From: Lates calcarifer
Lineage: Eukaryota > Chordata > Actinopteri > Centropomidae
Assembly (NCBI RefSeq): GCF_001640805.2
Contig: NC_066848.1
Span: forward strand, 11,106,896-11,170,895
Direction of reading: 5' to 3'
DNA length: 64,000 nucleotides
Made by a program: the position numbers and the translations under genes. The notes beneath the pieces were generated by a model that did not search any database, was not told the DNA's origin, and was given only the letters and a program-made list of their open reading frames with translations. Positions 48,713-61,274 of this stretch are shown here, piece after piece. The stretch's first letter is position 1; every line of letters starts with the position of its first letter.

Positions 48713-49511
48713 CTCGCTGCCCTGCTAAGGAAGCACAAATTACACCGCCTTCATTGACATATTCATGTGGCAACTTTCACAATTTCCCACACATATTTGC
48801 ATTGAATGATCTATTGAAAACCTAGCAGGCCACCAACGGATGATGACTTACATATCTGAACACCTAGCCTCCAAACAATGTCATGATGTGACTTGATCCC
48901 TACATTACTATCCAATATTTCTTTTGTGCATGGAAAAGAATACGCCTATCTAACCAATAAATCGCCCATTTTTTCCCCTCTTTCTGTTCTATATATCACA
49001 TAAATGAGAAAAACAATGCAGTCTGTTCCCTTGTCTGGTGGGGGATTCCCAAGATAGCTCGACATTATTTTCAATCCGTCATTTTTGGTTGATGGCCGGG
49101 ATGTTTTTCTAGCATTAAATTTGTTCCTTAGGGTGCAACTCCGATGGGATTCTGGTTTCCAGCCCTTAACAACAGCAAAAACGTGCAGCTTTTCTGACGA
49201 CTGAGATGGATACTGGCAATAACCAGACAGCAGTTCCTTTTTTATTTTTACTTTGAGGGAAGGAGAGATGATTGACTATGTTATATGTGAGTTTTTGAGA
49301 GATGGGGGTTATAATAAATAAAGGTCACATTGATTGTAAGAGTTTCAACCGAGGAAACCTTTCCTTCCTGGAACCTTGATCTGAAAAGTGTCTAAAGGGT
49401 ACAAACACAATATCTCTCTCTCTCTACTTTTTTTTTGTATTTTTAGTGGTGCTTGTAATCCACATTCATGAATTTTTAACACATATGTTTGTATATTAAT
49501 TGAGACAAAGG

Positions 49512-49856
49512 TTGAGCCACAAGTAAGTATTATTTTCCTTACTAATTAATCTACAGATTGTTTTCTTGATTAATAATTTAATTCCTTACTATATAAAATA
49601 TCAGAAAATAGTGAAAAATGTCCATCAAAGTTTCCCAGACTCTGATGTTCTCTTTTCAAACACGTTGTTATATTCAACCAACAAAATATATTCAGCTTAT
49701 ATTGATATGAAACAGAGAAAAGTAGCAAATTCTTTGAATTGACAAGCTGTAACCAGAGAATGACTGAAGTTTTCCATACAGTGGCTCAAATGAGTAATCA
49801 GAAGTAATTTTCTGTCCACTGACCAAACAATTAATTGACTATTAGCTGCAGCTCTA
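49512..49856 (+). mobile_element. Diverged copy of the short hAT repeat, direct orientation
   Basis: It starts TTGAGCCACAAGTAAG and ends TTAGCTGCAGCTCTA, the inverted-terminal pattern of the intact copy at 34572. Shared internal blocks include ATCAGAAAATAGTGAAAAAT and CCAGAGAATGACTGAAGTTT. No matching 8-bp flanks remain, so it is older. Confidence 0.7.
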
Positions 49857-50050
49857 GTATATCAACAGACTAATCACTTGCTGATGGAGAATACCCTCTC
49901 CAATAATGACATTTTATATCTAAAAGATTTTTTTGTCATCAGTGGGTCCTCTGGTTCTCAACAAAACTAGCACTTCAGAGAAGAACTGGAAATTTCTTCA
50001 CTCATTAGATGCAGTGCTGTAGACAAGTTACTTCATCAAGCAACAAAAAA

Positions 50051-50320
50051 CTACAGCTGAAACAGTGAATTAATCAAAACCAGCAACTACTCTGATGATC
50101 AATTAATCATTTTACTTACATGTCCTAGAAAACATACTAAACATTCCCTAGTTCCAGCTTTACAAATGTGAGGATTTTCTCTCATTCTCTGTCTCATGTG
50201 ATAGTAAAGGATATTTTTTAACTGTTAGGCAGCCCAAAATAAATACATACAATAAAAAAAGATTAAGATGTCACCTTGAGCTTTGGGAAATTGTAACGGA
50301 CATTTTCTACTGTACATATT
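50051..50320 (-). mobile_element. Diverged copy of the short hAT repeat, inverted and truncated
   Basis: On the plus strand it begins CTACAGCTGAAACAGTGAAT and later has CCAGCTTTACAAATGTGAGG and GAGCTTTGGGAAATTGTAAC. These are reverse complements of family blocks. The far terminus is missing. It sits about 200 bp from the direct copy, so the two could form an imperfect inverted pair in RNA. Confidence 0.6.
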
Positions 50321-50548
50321 CTCTCATGCTTTATGTCACACATGATAATCATATATAATCATTAGTTGTGATCCTAACAAACACTGAATGAATAAAAATT
50401 AAAATGCTCTACTGCTCAATGTAACCTGTAACAATAACAATGGTTATATTTATTCTTAGATTAAACAAAGGTTATAAAAAAAAAAAGTAGTCATGCATTT
50501 CCAGTATTACATTTAGAATTTCAGTTGTTTCCCCCCACCACCACCTCT

Positions 50549-50579
<31 letters not shown>

Positions 50580-50599
50580 ACCACCACCACCACCACCAC
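50549..50599. repeat. Compound (TC)n(AC)n(ACC)n microsatellite
   Basis: Three simple-repeat motifs follow each other directly, suggesting stepwise expansion. Confidence 0.95.
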
Positions 50600-51399
50600 A
50601 TCTGTCATGGTATGCGATCACAAATGCGTCTGCTTCAACTTTCTTGTTCTACTCTTGCAGCTCTCTCACTGTATTCATCGGGGGTTTGCCTGAACTGACA
50701 ATAAAGGCGAGAAATTTCTGAGCCAAACAATGGTACAGTGCACTTTGGATAAGCACTGAACACACTGCCTGCCATTTAGCAAGCTGGTAATAGACTCATA
50801 GATAGAATAATGGACTTTGGCAATAATGGCTCTGGCTAATAGTCTGCACTGATTAAAAATAATGCTATCATGTTTGTTTTGTGCCGTTTTCGGTGCAGCA
50901 CACTAGTCTAAGTGACTGCTTGACTACTTGAATGTTTACCCAGCTCTTCACGGTGAGGAACAACAAACAATAAGCAGCTTGTGTTGTTAAAAATCACTGG
51001 CAGCATCCTCGTGCTCGTCAATCATCTGACTCGTTTCTCATTGACTAGTTCCTGGTCAAACCTGCGTGATTAATTGAGTAGAAAGCGCAATGTGATTGCG
51101 CAGGTGTGAAAATGCAACATGTGTCCTTATTGTGCTAAGGAAATTCATGCCGAAACGCAGACAAACATTGCCACAATTCCTGGAGCGTATAAGTGTGTTA
51201 AAACTATTTTAAATTAAGTTTTAATAGCAAGCGTGCACTTAAAATTACGAAAACATAAGCAGGGGTTCGTAACTGAAGGCCCACACGTAGTTCCTCAACT
51301 GATAGCCCTCGGTAGTTTAAGAATATACGGATAGTTTGTGAGCTGCAGATGATGACAAGCTTTGACAGAGGAAGTTTAACACCGTAAATTATCTCTGTA

Positions 51400-51620
51400 G
51401 CTTACAATAAAGCCTTTTGCATCCGGACGCTGTAAGTGAGGTTCCCGCTTTTCTTCCTTCAGCATAGCAAACATGACAGAAAGTCTCTTCCTGTTTCTAC
51501 ACACAGCGTGGTCGAGCCGGCCAATCACAGGAGGGAAAAGTCCGCTCATGCTCTGTAATTGGTCGGTATGAAGTCTCCGCTCCTCCCCCTTCCAGGGACA
51601 GACACAGAAGGCTTGTCTAA
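51400..51620 (-). promoter_or_regulatory. mgmt: Candidate mgmt promoter / first exon region
   Basis: Read on the minus strand this block has, in order, a GC-box-like GGAAGGGGGAGGAGCGG, a CCAAT box (GACCAATTAC), an inverted CCAAT box (GATTGGCC) and an ETS-like CAGGAAG. It is richer in CpG than its surroundings and has no TATA box. That layout suits a housekeeping repair gene promoter upstream of mgmt. I could not place a convincing first-exon donor, so the start site is undetermined. Confidence 0.35.
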
Positions 51621-51629
51621 TAGGTCTCA

Positions 51630-51700
51630 AGTTGGGATTTGGGGTCCTTCAGGGGGTCCCCAGTACACCGAAGACTAGTAATGGCTGTGATTTAGATATT
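51630..51700. mobile_element. Possible hAT-like remnant
   Basis: The stretch shares GGGGTCCTTCAGGGGGTCCCC-like sequence with the element in the ebf3 intron at 19051. GGGGTCC-type ends are common in vertebrate hAT-like fragments. Boundaries are unclear and the match is short. Confidence 0.3.
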
Positions 51701-54700
51701 TGATTTACTCTATATTTTTACAGCAGCAAAAAATATGATAATGCATATTTTGAGCATTAATTTCAAACACTGTTATCTTTCCACTTAAAGCTGAGACATT
51801 TATCCAATTCTGTATCTCCAGTGACAGCTTCTCAGCAAGGACTTTAGGGTCCCAGGCATAATGTCTGTGGATAAAAAACACCTATGTGACTCCAACATCT
51901 TATGTATTACCAACTAATAAAGTCGGCATGCTATTATGAACAACACATGAGACAGTGCACAATCCTTTTATTAGAGTTTTATGCAGTTTAAAGGAGAGGG
52001 AGTTGCCTTATGTTGCCTGGGGCTGTCATAGATTAAGCTGAAGCACATATTTCAGTCATCGTGACCAAGTGTGTGGCATCAGTCATGTATTGTTTAAAAG
52101 TGTCTGTTGTCCTCTGCAGCTTTATTTTTATTTCTGTGGTGCCTTCAGCTCTCTGCATGCCTCCGTTTGGAATGTGTAGGCCGGCGTGGGCCTGTGGCCC
52201 ACACCCCATCTCAGCGGTGAGGGTGGGAGCGGGGGAGAAAACGCCACCCCTGCAGAGACCATTTTGAAATCTGTGAGGATTTCCGTGCCATCTGGACCCG
52301 CTGCCAGTCTGCCCCAGATAGTAAGGGTTGGCAACGGTACCCGACGGTGCAATATGGCTCTCTCTTTAATGAACTACTAACTGTCCCCCGTTTTAATTGA
52401 TGTGACATTTGAGCCATTTATCTCTGACATTTCAATGAAGGATGATTCTCAGCCTTGCCATTTACTTTTTTGTGCTATTTTCTAAGAGTCATTTGCATTT
52501 TTCTGCTCTAAACCTGCTTTTTGTCTCTCATTAGCTAATTAGAGAGCAACATGCACAATTAATAAAAATGAACATAACCTAGTTTGATATAGGCTTGATG
52601 AGGGATAATCAGAAAATCACTGTTTTCTTAATATTCATCAAAAATGATGTGAAGGGCTACCTGTGGTAAAAGGTGACTTCGATAAAGCCTTGTAACCTTT
52701 ACCCACATACCAACATGTAGCCTACAGTGTGGGACAACTTATGTTCGCAGCATGGGGAGAATCAAGCTCAATTAATCAGCATATGATTGCAGTAAGCAGC
52801 CCCCTCTGCTGGATCTTCTGAGCCATACTGTTTGAAATCATTTTAATGCTGCATTCAGTAGCCAGACAATTATCATATGTGGCAGTCACATTGAATGTTT
52901 TTGTGTTTGCTTTATTATGTTTACAAAAAACAAAAAATGCCCTCAAATGGGCAATTTTGAATTTATTTAAAGACAGCTTTTGCTTTTTGTAATTCTATTT
53001 TTACTGGATATTAATTTTAATTACTGCTGGCACATCAAGGCTGTTTTGCACATTTCACATTTTGTTTGTACAGTCATATATATTTATTCTGATGAGTACA
53101 AATAATTTATTTTAAAAACAGGAAATACTTTAGCCTGTGTTGAAATAAACAGCCTGAAGTGCGTGTGAGTGATGTAACAACTTGTTATACTAAAGGTTCC
53201 AGACTCAATTGTTTTCCATAATGACACATATTTTCAATCTTTTTAAGATATCCTTTAAAAACACGGCTCCACTGATGACGACTGTTCCTTTGATTGTGAG
53301 CGGCATCATTGCCAAGGTGTGGTGCCCTGTCTGTGTTGGCAGCCGGGCTAATATCTTTTGTTTGAGACTCAAAGAGCTCCTTTTCCTGTTCAGCTTCCCT
53401 CATAATTTTTGTTTGTGTGAGGTGTTGATAGACTTATACGTTGCACAGCTTCCTTTTAGTGTACAGCACCAGATGTTTGTGAGAATAACAACCCTAACCT
53501 TTTTGTCATAATGACAGAAATTGTTTATTGGCAGTTTTGTCCATCCGGTAATGTATGATTGTCATAGCTCAGTCATATACTGCCTGTCTGTGTCTTGCTC
53601 TCTTTTCCTGTGTTCGCAATCTCACTCTCATGTTGGCGTGGGAGGAGTTGAAGTCATTTATGATATCAGATATTCTCTAGGAGAGCAGGAAAGTCCTGAC
53701 AGACTGAACAACCACCATCCTCTCACACAGTGGTGTGTGTGAGTGTGCATTTTAATCAGGAGAAATGGCTCTGTGGGCCTCACATTGCACATTGAGGAGG
53801 TCTGGGTGTTCTCATTGTGTATACCCAGTGTACAGTAGATGTTATGTCTGTTCCTCTAAATCAAACCATGAAGCAGGCATGAAAAAACGCAACCTGTTAT
53901 TTTGTTCTTTTTAGTTTGACACTTTGTTATTCCACTCCTCTCAAAAGAATTAGCCTGATCATCATATAAGCAATGCCACGACCACAAAGACGTGACAAAA
54001 TTTCTCTGTACCCTCAAGTGCCCACTTATTTAGTGTGCCTCTGTGCCTCTGTCTCTCCATCTCTGATATGATGTGGCTTCTCTATTTTACTGTTGACATA
54101 GTGCTATGAATGTCTGAGCACTTTGCAAATGAAGAGGCTTGAACTCCTGACAGGCAGTGTCGCCGGCACCATGACACACTGGCCCGCACATGCTGTGCGG
54201 CATAATGATGACATTAGGATCCAGTGATAATATCAGGACGCACTTCAGATAAATGACTGATAAACCAGGGGTTGTGCCTCTCGTATTACACGCTTGACAG
54301 AGCAGCTAATCAGTGTCCAAGTGACTGCTATTACATAAATCATGAGCTCGACTTTGATGCATATTCGATCGGTGTTCCCTATTCATCACGTCATCTGGGG
54401 GAGACTCTCTGGATGACTGGCTGCCGGGCCAACACACATTTTAAGAGCACATTATGTTTTCATTAGAATTTGATATGATCCATTCCAGTGTTGATTTGAT
54501 TTTGCGTGCTCGGGTCATTTGATAGGAAACTACCAAGGAGAGGGAGTGTATTGTTACACTGTGTAAGCTGTTTGAGGTGTCATTTCATTCATGCTAGCCA
54601 CATTTACAGTATAGATGCTTGTTGATAAACAACATTGTTTCCTCATATAATAATTAGAATAATTAGATTTTATTGAAATTGTGAAAATTATTCTTGCATA

Positions 54701-56976
54701 TTTATTTAATTGCATTCAGTTCACATTCTTAGTCAATTCTGATTTTAGCAATAAGAAGTAGTGCATTATTGTTTTATTTAGCAATAAAATTAAATACACC
54801 CAGAGATGAAGTTGGAAGGGAGACATGGGGTGTTGAAGTGAGTCACCATGTATGTTTTATTCTCCAGTATTGGGGTCACAGGATGTGAAGGTGGGGGTGT
54901 TAATTTAATCCCCATTCTTACCCAGAGCATGGCCACACTCTCTAAGGAGCTTTATCTCTGACAACTGTGTCAAATTAGAGAGACCACGAGCCCCTCATAA
55001 AGAATATGTCTGTCAGACTACATTGTTCCTGGCCTCTGAAATATACGGCCGAGAGAGACAAAAATAGAAGATAACACTGTAGTCCCACAGTTGGACTTGA
55101 ACATGATGAAATAATTTTCAAGCCATGTGATCCTGTCAGCGAGACAAACCACTAATAAAACTGACGTCCACGTGTTATTCTGTACCTTTTGTGCTTTGCT
55201 ATTCATAGAATTCAATAAGCATTGTTGTATTGAGAAAGCCAACCTGTTCAAGGCATTATTCATAATATCTGTGTGGTCTAATTGTTTTTATTTTTCATGC
55301 TGATAAAATGCTTGAACAGAATTATTTAGAAAACTTTATTGGACATTAATTCATTGTAATTCACCCTGGCTGTGTATAATTGATGGGAGTGTTACATTCC
55401 ATTAGCCATGGTACATAACTCTAGGTCAGTCCAGTCTGATAAGTGCCCATCATTTATCTCCCTGGTATCATCGCTGTCCCACAGTCAAACATGTAAAACA
55501 ACTCTTAATGTTCTCCTGAGTCCCCTATGGGTGTTTCTCCCTGTTATCATCATTGCCTCTATTCTAGAGGGACTTCCTCTGGAGACAACATTTTCATAGA
55601 CCTTTGACCTAAACCATATTTTCCATTTGAATGGTCTGACTAGTGAATATTTACAAGCATGTTTAATGTATAATAGATCTCATCTGTGAGTATCAGGAGC
55701 CATTTTCTGCTCAGTCAGGTTCTGGTGTTGGCCTTGGCCCCTTTGCTTGAGGTAATATTGACCCCTCTTAAAAAGAAAATGACCTGTGCCTCATTTAGGC
55801 CAAGTAGTATGCATACGTATTGTACAAGTCCTAAGGGCATACATGTTTATAACAAGGAAAGCTGGCGGTCTCGAATGTAAACATCTTAGCACTGTAATAT
55901 TATTGTATCAGTAAAGTCCCAGAAGGTGGTAGATTTAATAATGTGGGTGGATTATATAAGAGAGAGAAATAAAGCAGTAATTTGAAATTGTTTGGGGACC
56001 TTTTGTGTCAATGGTTATGGAGGCTAAGGGACAATTCCATTCCCTCAGGCCACTGTTAAAAAGGCAATGACTTTTCTTGTACATGCACAGCATTTTGGAA
56101 TCTACATGCATTACTAGCACCACAGGCTTTTATCATGTGATTAGTAATACATAATACATTTGATTCTATTATCATGCATGGAAAAAAAAATGAATGAAGG
56201 TGGTGAAAGGAAGAACACGTTGATGATGAATAACGTCTGCAGTGAAGTGGTTGAATATACATTTAATAGTGAAACAGATCTCGGTTTGCTTCTCGGGTGC
56301 TTATACAACCACAGGGTTTTTAATCTCTTTCTTGCCGATGAAAGTCCCAGTAATTGCTATATTTCCCTTTTTGTTTCAAGGACCTTTGATGATCCCTTGG
56401 CTTGCATCAGAGGGCAAAGTCATTAGTGGAGAAATGAGCTCAAGTGAAGAGAAAGAGATTGCGGGGCTCCCAGCATGATTGGAAACTTTGCCTCACATTG
56501 CATCCTAATTTGAATTAAATTTTCAATGTATATGTGATAGATAAGGACAATTAAAAAAATATGTACTTTGAAAAAAACTGTTGACTTTAACCCCTCTATT
56601 TTGCATTTATAAGCAGTGGATAAACATACAAGAAACGCTTTATAACACACTATAATGTAGTTGAAAGCAGATATTAGGACAAAATTGAAAAAAATTATTA
56701 ATGTATAGTATTTGCTGGCAATTATAACTCCCTCTATGAAGACATATTTTATAGTATTACGAATTGTTGTCATTCATTATCTGTTTATACTACAACATTC
56801 ACTTGTGGGTCCACAGGAGGAATTATGGTTGAAGACAAATGACTATATTTTGTATTTAATATCATAAATATGTCGTCAAAGAAAAAGCTGTTTCTTGAAA
56901 AATATTGTATATTAATACAGTTAATACAATTATATAAAAAAGTCCCTTTATCTGCATACAACTACATTACACACAC

Positions 56977-56981
<5 letters not shown>

Positions 56982-57035
<54 letters not shown>
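56982..57035. repeat. (TA)n microsatellite
   Basis: About 27 uninterrupted TA units flanked by short CA and GT runs. Confidence 0.95.
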
Positions 57036-57044
<9 letters not shown>

Positions 57045-60000
57045 ACAAACACACACATACATATATCATATGCTAAATACAGAGGAGTTACATTTCACAG
57101 TAGCTAAGCTGACAATATGTTCTATGTTATAATGCTGCAATCATCATCAAGTTGTTCTGGGAGAGAGTGGGGGTGCAGGGACATGTGAAATATGAAATCC
57201 TGTCAATCAAACTGCGGTATACAACACTCTGTTGCGGTTGGGTGACAGTGGTTCTTTCATGTAAATCACAGACATTAGAAATAAAAGACAGGCCTGTTGA
57301 CTTGTTTCATGCTGGGAATCGGTGGCCCAGCATGTGTTGCTCTGTCTGTGCTTCACTCTCCTGTGGAACCACTGTCCCCTGGGTCCTAGCACTGCTCCCT
57401 GGGGTGCACTGCATATAATTACCCACAATCCACCCTGAAACAGCTCTCATTTACAGTAATCAACAGTCTGCACTTCAAAGGATTCATGTGGCATCAGACA
57501 CCAAGAGCCAGCGTGTGTTATAACAAATTATTATTATTGCCTCACAGTTACCTATATAAACTGAAGCTGATGACTGTGTTAACTGAGGAGACGATGAGAT
57601 TCCTGCATTTTTTTTTCTCTTCTGGCCCGTTAAGGACTGATGAGGGCAAAGATGATGTGCTATATGCTGTTAACAACTTCAAAAGCAGCCTTAGTTCAAT
57701 ATAAGGTCTGAACAACAGCAGCAAAAGCATCAGATGTCTAACATTATACAGGAGGGTGTGAGGAGAAACGGGGGGTAAGGCTTCATCAAGGGCTTAAATT
57801 TACATGACTAACGAATTCAGACTGCAAGTAAGAAATGCAAGATCATTTGATCATTTGGCAGACGTGATGGTGGTCTGTGTGATAATGGTCATTATCATAA
57901 ACTGGAGCCATCATTAGGCTTGATTTCAGATAATGGTCAGTGTGGAAACCATTTTATACAAAGAAAAGCCTCTCCCCATTAAAGACATATTAAGTGAATT
58001 AACTCACATCATGAGTAGGAAACCACTGTGTGGTATTGCCTGGAACATAATGTGCTTATAATGTGAAGTGATTTCTCCTGACTAGAGACAAGTAAGCTAG
58101 TTGACATTCATAATAATTTGCTTTAACCCTGCACCATTCAGCCCTTCACTACATACAATACAATTTTTGTGTCTATGTAAATCCATAAGAATCCTATATA
58201 TTATAAAATTTATAATATTTAAACTGCTTGGTAAAAGAGACACAATTATGCACATAAATTATACTGCATTATTTATATGATTAGTGAAACATGTAAATTA
58301 TAAATAAACATGCATCTTTTTGTTTTATCTCAAATTCTAATTTTGTTGTGTCCTGTAATTTTATATATAGTAATACAGTCTCCCATATTATGTTTTGCAC
58401 ATGGCATGAATGTCATATACAGTACAGAACATGTGGTAGTAAAATGGCATAAAGCAAACTCTGTAAATTTAATGTATGAAATCAGCATTACATTGGCCAC
58501 AGTCATGCAAAACAAAATATGTAAATAATATACGTTTATTAGAGATTTTGTTTTTAATATGGATAATATATATGTATGTTCAATTTCAGTGTGCAAATAT
58601 ACGGTACATACCTCAGTAACTCAAAGATTGTTCTCCCATTTACCTCTTGGCAAAATGGCTGCCGTGCATCCAGAGAGACCACCTTCAGACATGACATCCT
58701 CTGCTCTCTAGTGGGAAGTGCAGCGTCCTCCACAGAAGCTGCCTCTGACCCTCTGGCACTGCTGGGCCTCATCATTGCCGGTCCATTAGGGATGCTGGAG
58801 CAGGTCTCCAAACGGGCACGGCTGCACAACATTACTCCTACCCCTCACTGCTGGCAGGTCCCCTAGTGGCCAGGTCATGTCATGGCATGGGTGCCCTGTG
58901 AGTGAGCTTGTACCAGGTCTGCCCTTGACATGCCCCCCCCCCCCCCCATCTCTCCCCTCCCACTCCTCCTCCTTCTCCTCCACGGAGAAGGGAGAGCAGA
59001 CCGTCCGGATGGGGCACTGGGGGTGCCAGCTGGTGCCAGCTGCGAGGGGAGATATCCAAGGTGGCGGACACCTGTCCTAACTCGCGCCCCCCAGCTCCCA
59101 CAATGCATCTGGTGCGGCCCCGCAGACCCATCGTGGGGAAATGAGGCGCTAACCTTGAGGAGAAATGCTCCCAGCGTCGCATTAAGAGAGGCCCTAATTG
59201 CTGAGTGCTAGCACTGCCAAATGACATTAGGAAGTGCTGTCGTTTACTTTAACATAATGGCTCAGCGTGTTTTTTGGCTAAACTTCCTTTGCTTCTCTGA
59301 GGTGTTTCACCATGGTGGCCATTTTGGCCCTGTCATGACCAATCAGTAGAGGACTTGAAGATGATAGCGATTCTTGAGGACAATAATTCTAAAGACATTT
59401 GAGAGTTGGGCATAAATGTGTAAAACTGAGCTCTATGGTGGGAACAAAACACAGCAGAGGGCTGCCATCACTACTCCATACTATGAACTCACTATACCAT
59501 GTAAATGGCTGGCATTTGTGAAATAGCAAGTGCATTAACTGTACAAGCCAGATGAGTGATTGTCTTATTTATTCCTTCTTTTTTTTTTATCAAACCACAT
59601 GCTTGTATGGCTTTGTCGTTTCAAAGAAATACTAACACAGTCCACTCAGTGTGATTAAATTAAACAAGCATGCTCATTACATTATGCATACTGTAATAAG
59701 AATAGCCCTGACCGGTCTGTAGCAGTATAGCAGGCTCCACAGAGAATGATCACATGCTTCCCTGCTGTACTAGATTTTTGGGGCACCCATTAGCAGAACA
59801 AAAATCACCTTTGATTTAATGAAAGGTCCTCATTTGCTTACCGGCTCCCCTCACTTACGGGCACATGGTTAAATTAAGCACCCCCACCACCACCACCACC
59901 ACCCCACCCCCCCATCTTTGCCTCCATTCGAAGGAGACACCGTCCCCTCTCCTGCAGTATAATGCTGTGATGATTCTATGATCTGGTGTTTCAAGTCTGC

Positions 60001-61235
60001 GGGAGTGTCAGAAATCCACTGCAAGGTGCTTCTAATTGCAGATACACCTCAGCACTTGAAAGTAATGAATGTGAGCATGGTGAAACCTCTAAGGATCAAA
60101 CGCTAGTAATACATCATCAGTTCTGAAAAGGGTAATTCGTTTCCCTTCGCCAAGCAAAATATTAGAAGTTCAGATAGGGGGTTTTATTATTAATTTATTC
60201 TTCCCCCAATACATGATTTTGTAATTGAAGTGCTATGAATAAAGTAACCCATATATCTTAGCGAGCCACTATGCATCCGTTGACTAGACGTGGGATTTGA
60301 GTGTGTAAATATTGTCTGTAGCGAGTCGCAACAAGGATGATTCTTCCTCAAACACACTTTGGTGATATGTTTGATTGGATTTTGAGCCATGTATTTCCCA
60401 AGATCATAACAAATCATACTTTATTGTGTTTCATCTTAGATCTATAGTGTTATTTACTGTACTTCTAGCAAGCTTAACTCCATGATTTTGTTTGAGGTTT
60501 TGTTCAGATAAAGGCTCACAATGTTGGCAGGTCTCTATAATTGTTTAAGTCTTAAATTGAACAGACTTCTTTTCAGTTCAAGAAGGTATTTGTAGCATTT
60601 TTTGTACAAACACACTCAGAAATGTGCATGCATACAATCCAAATGTTATTTCAAAATTTTGCTTCACCTGATCCCTCCAAAGAGAATCACCTCCAGTCGC
60701 CATGGATTAATCGTGCCACAGGGACCCCGTCAAAACAAGTCCGGCAGTTCACTAGAAGACGGCCTCTTACTGCTGGTTGACCCCTTGCGGCCACCAAGCT
60801 GTTGACCCCAGGAACGCAGGGGTAAGAAGTTCAAAGCCCAGCTGTCCGTGCGTGATCTCTTCGTCTAGGCCACGGTCGTGCGCCACGGGGGCCACTTCCC
60901 CTGCTGCCTGAGACTGGTCTTCGCTCAAACAAAATCAGGATATGCTATGCTCCTTCAATGGTGCTCTAAACTGCCGAAACTCAGTTGAGCGCAGAGTGTT
61001 TGTGTGTTCGTGGGATGTAATTTACGGCCTTGTGTAGAATGCGAGCTACCCACCTTGTGCGGGGACCAGTGTTGCGGCTGCTCATGGCATCTGCTCAGAT
61101 GGCCACTGAGGAACAAGCATAACAATGTGCCATTCACGGGCCAGATGATGTCCAACTGCGAAGAAGAGTTTGGACAGGAAGGGTATGAGAAGGGCAAAAG
61201 AGACAGGAGAGGTTGATGGACTTTTACAAGAAAAA

Positions 61236-61237
<2 letters not shown>

Positions 61238-61272
<35 letters not shown>
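61238..61272. repeat. 35-base poly(A) tract
   Basis: The longest homopolymer in the window, followed by further A-rich sequence to about 61321. It could be a retroposed tail or simple expansion. Confidence 0.9.

Positions 61273-61274
<2 letters not shown>

Larger units (their letters stand above)
48722..51400 (-). other. mgmt: mgmt first intron (predicted), with two hAT-family repeats
   Basis: This region lies between the first coding exon and the candidate promoter. It holds two diverged copies of the repeat found intact at 34572: one direct (49512-49856) and one inverted (50051-50320). A compound (TC)(AC)(ACC) microsatellite lies at 50549-50599. No coding sequence was recognised. Confidence 0.5.

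Noticed and set aside
60955..61197. A minus-strand exon-like segment (TTCGCAG acceptor, CACAAG|GTGGGT donor)
   Set aside because: The 34 codons resemble nothing known, no partner exon fits, and such site pairs arise often by chance.
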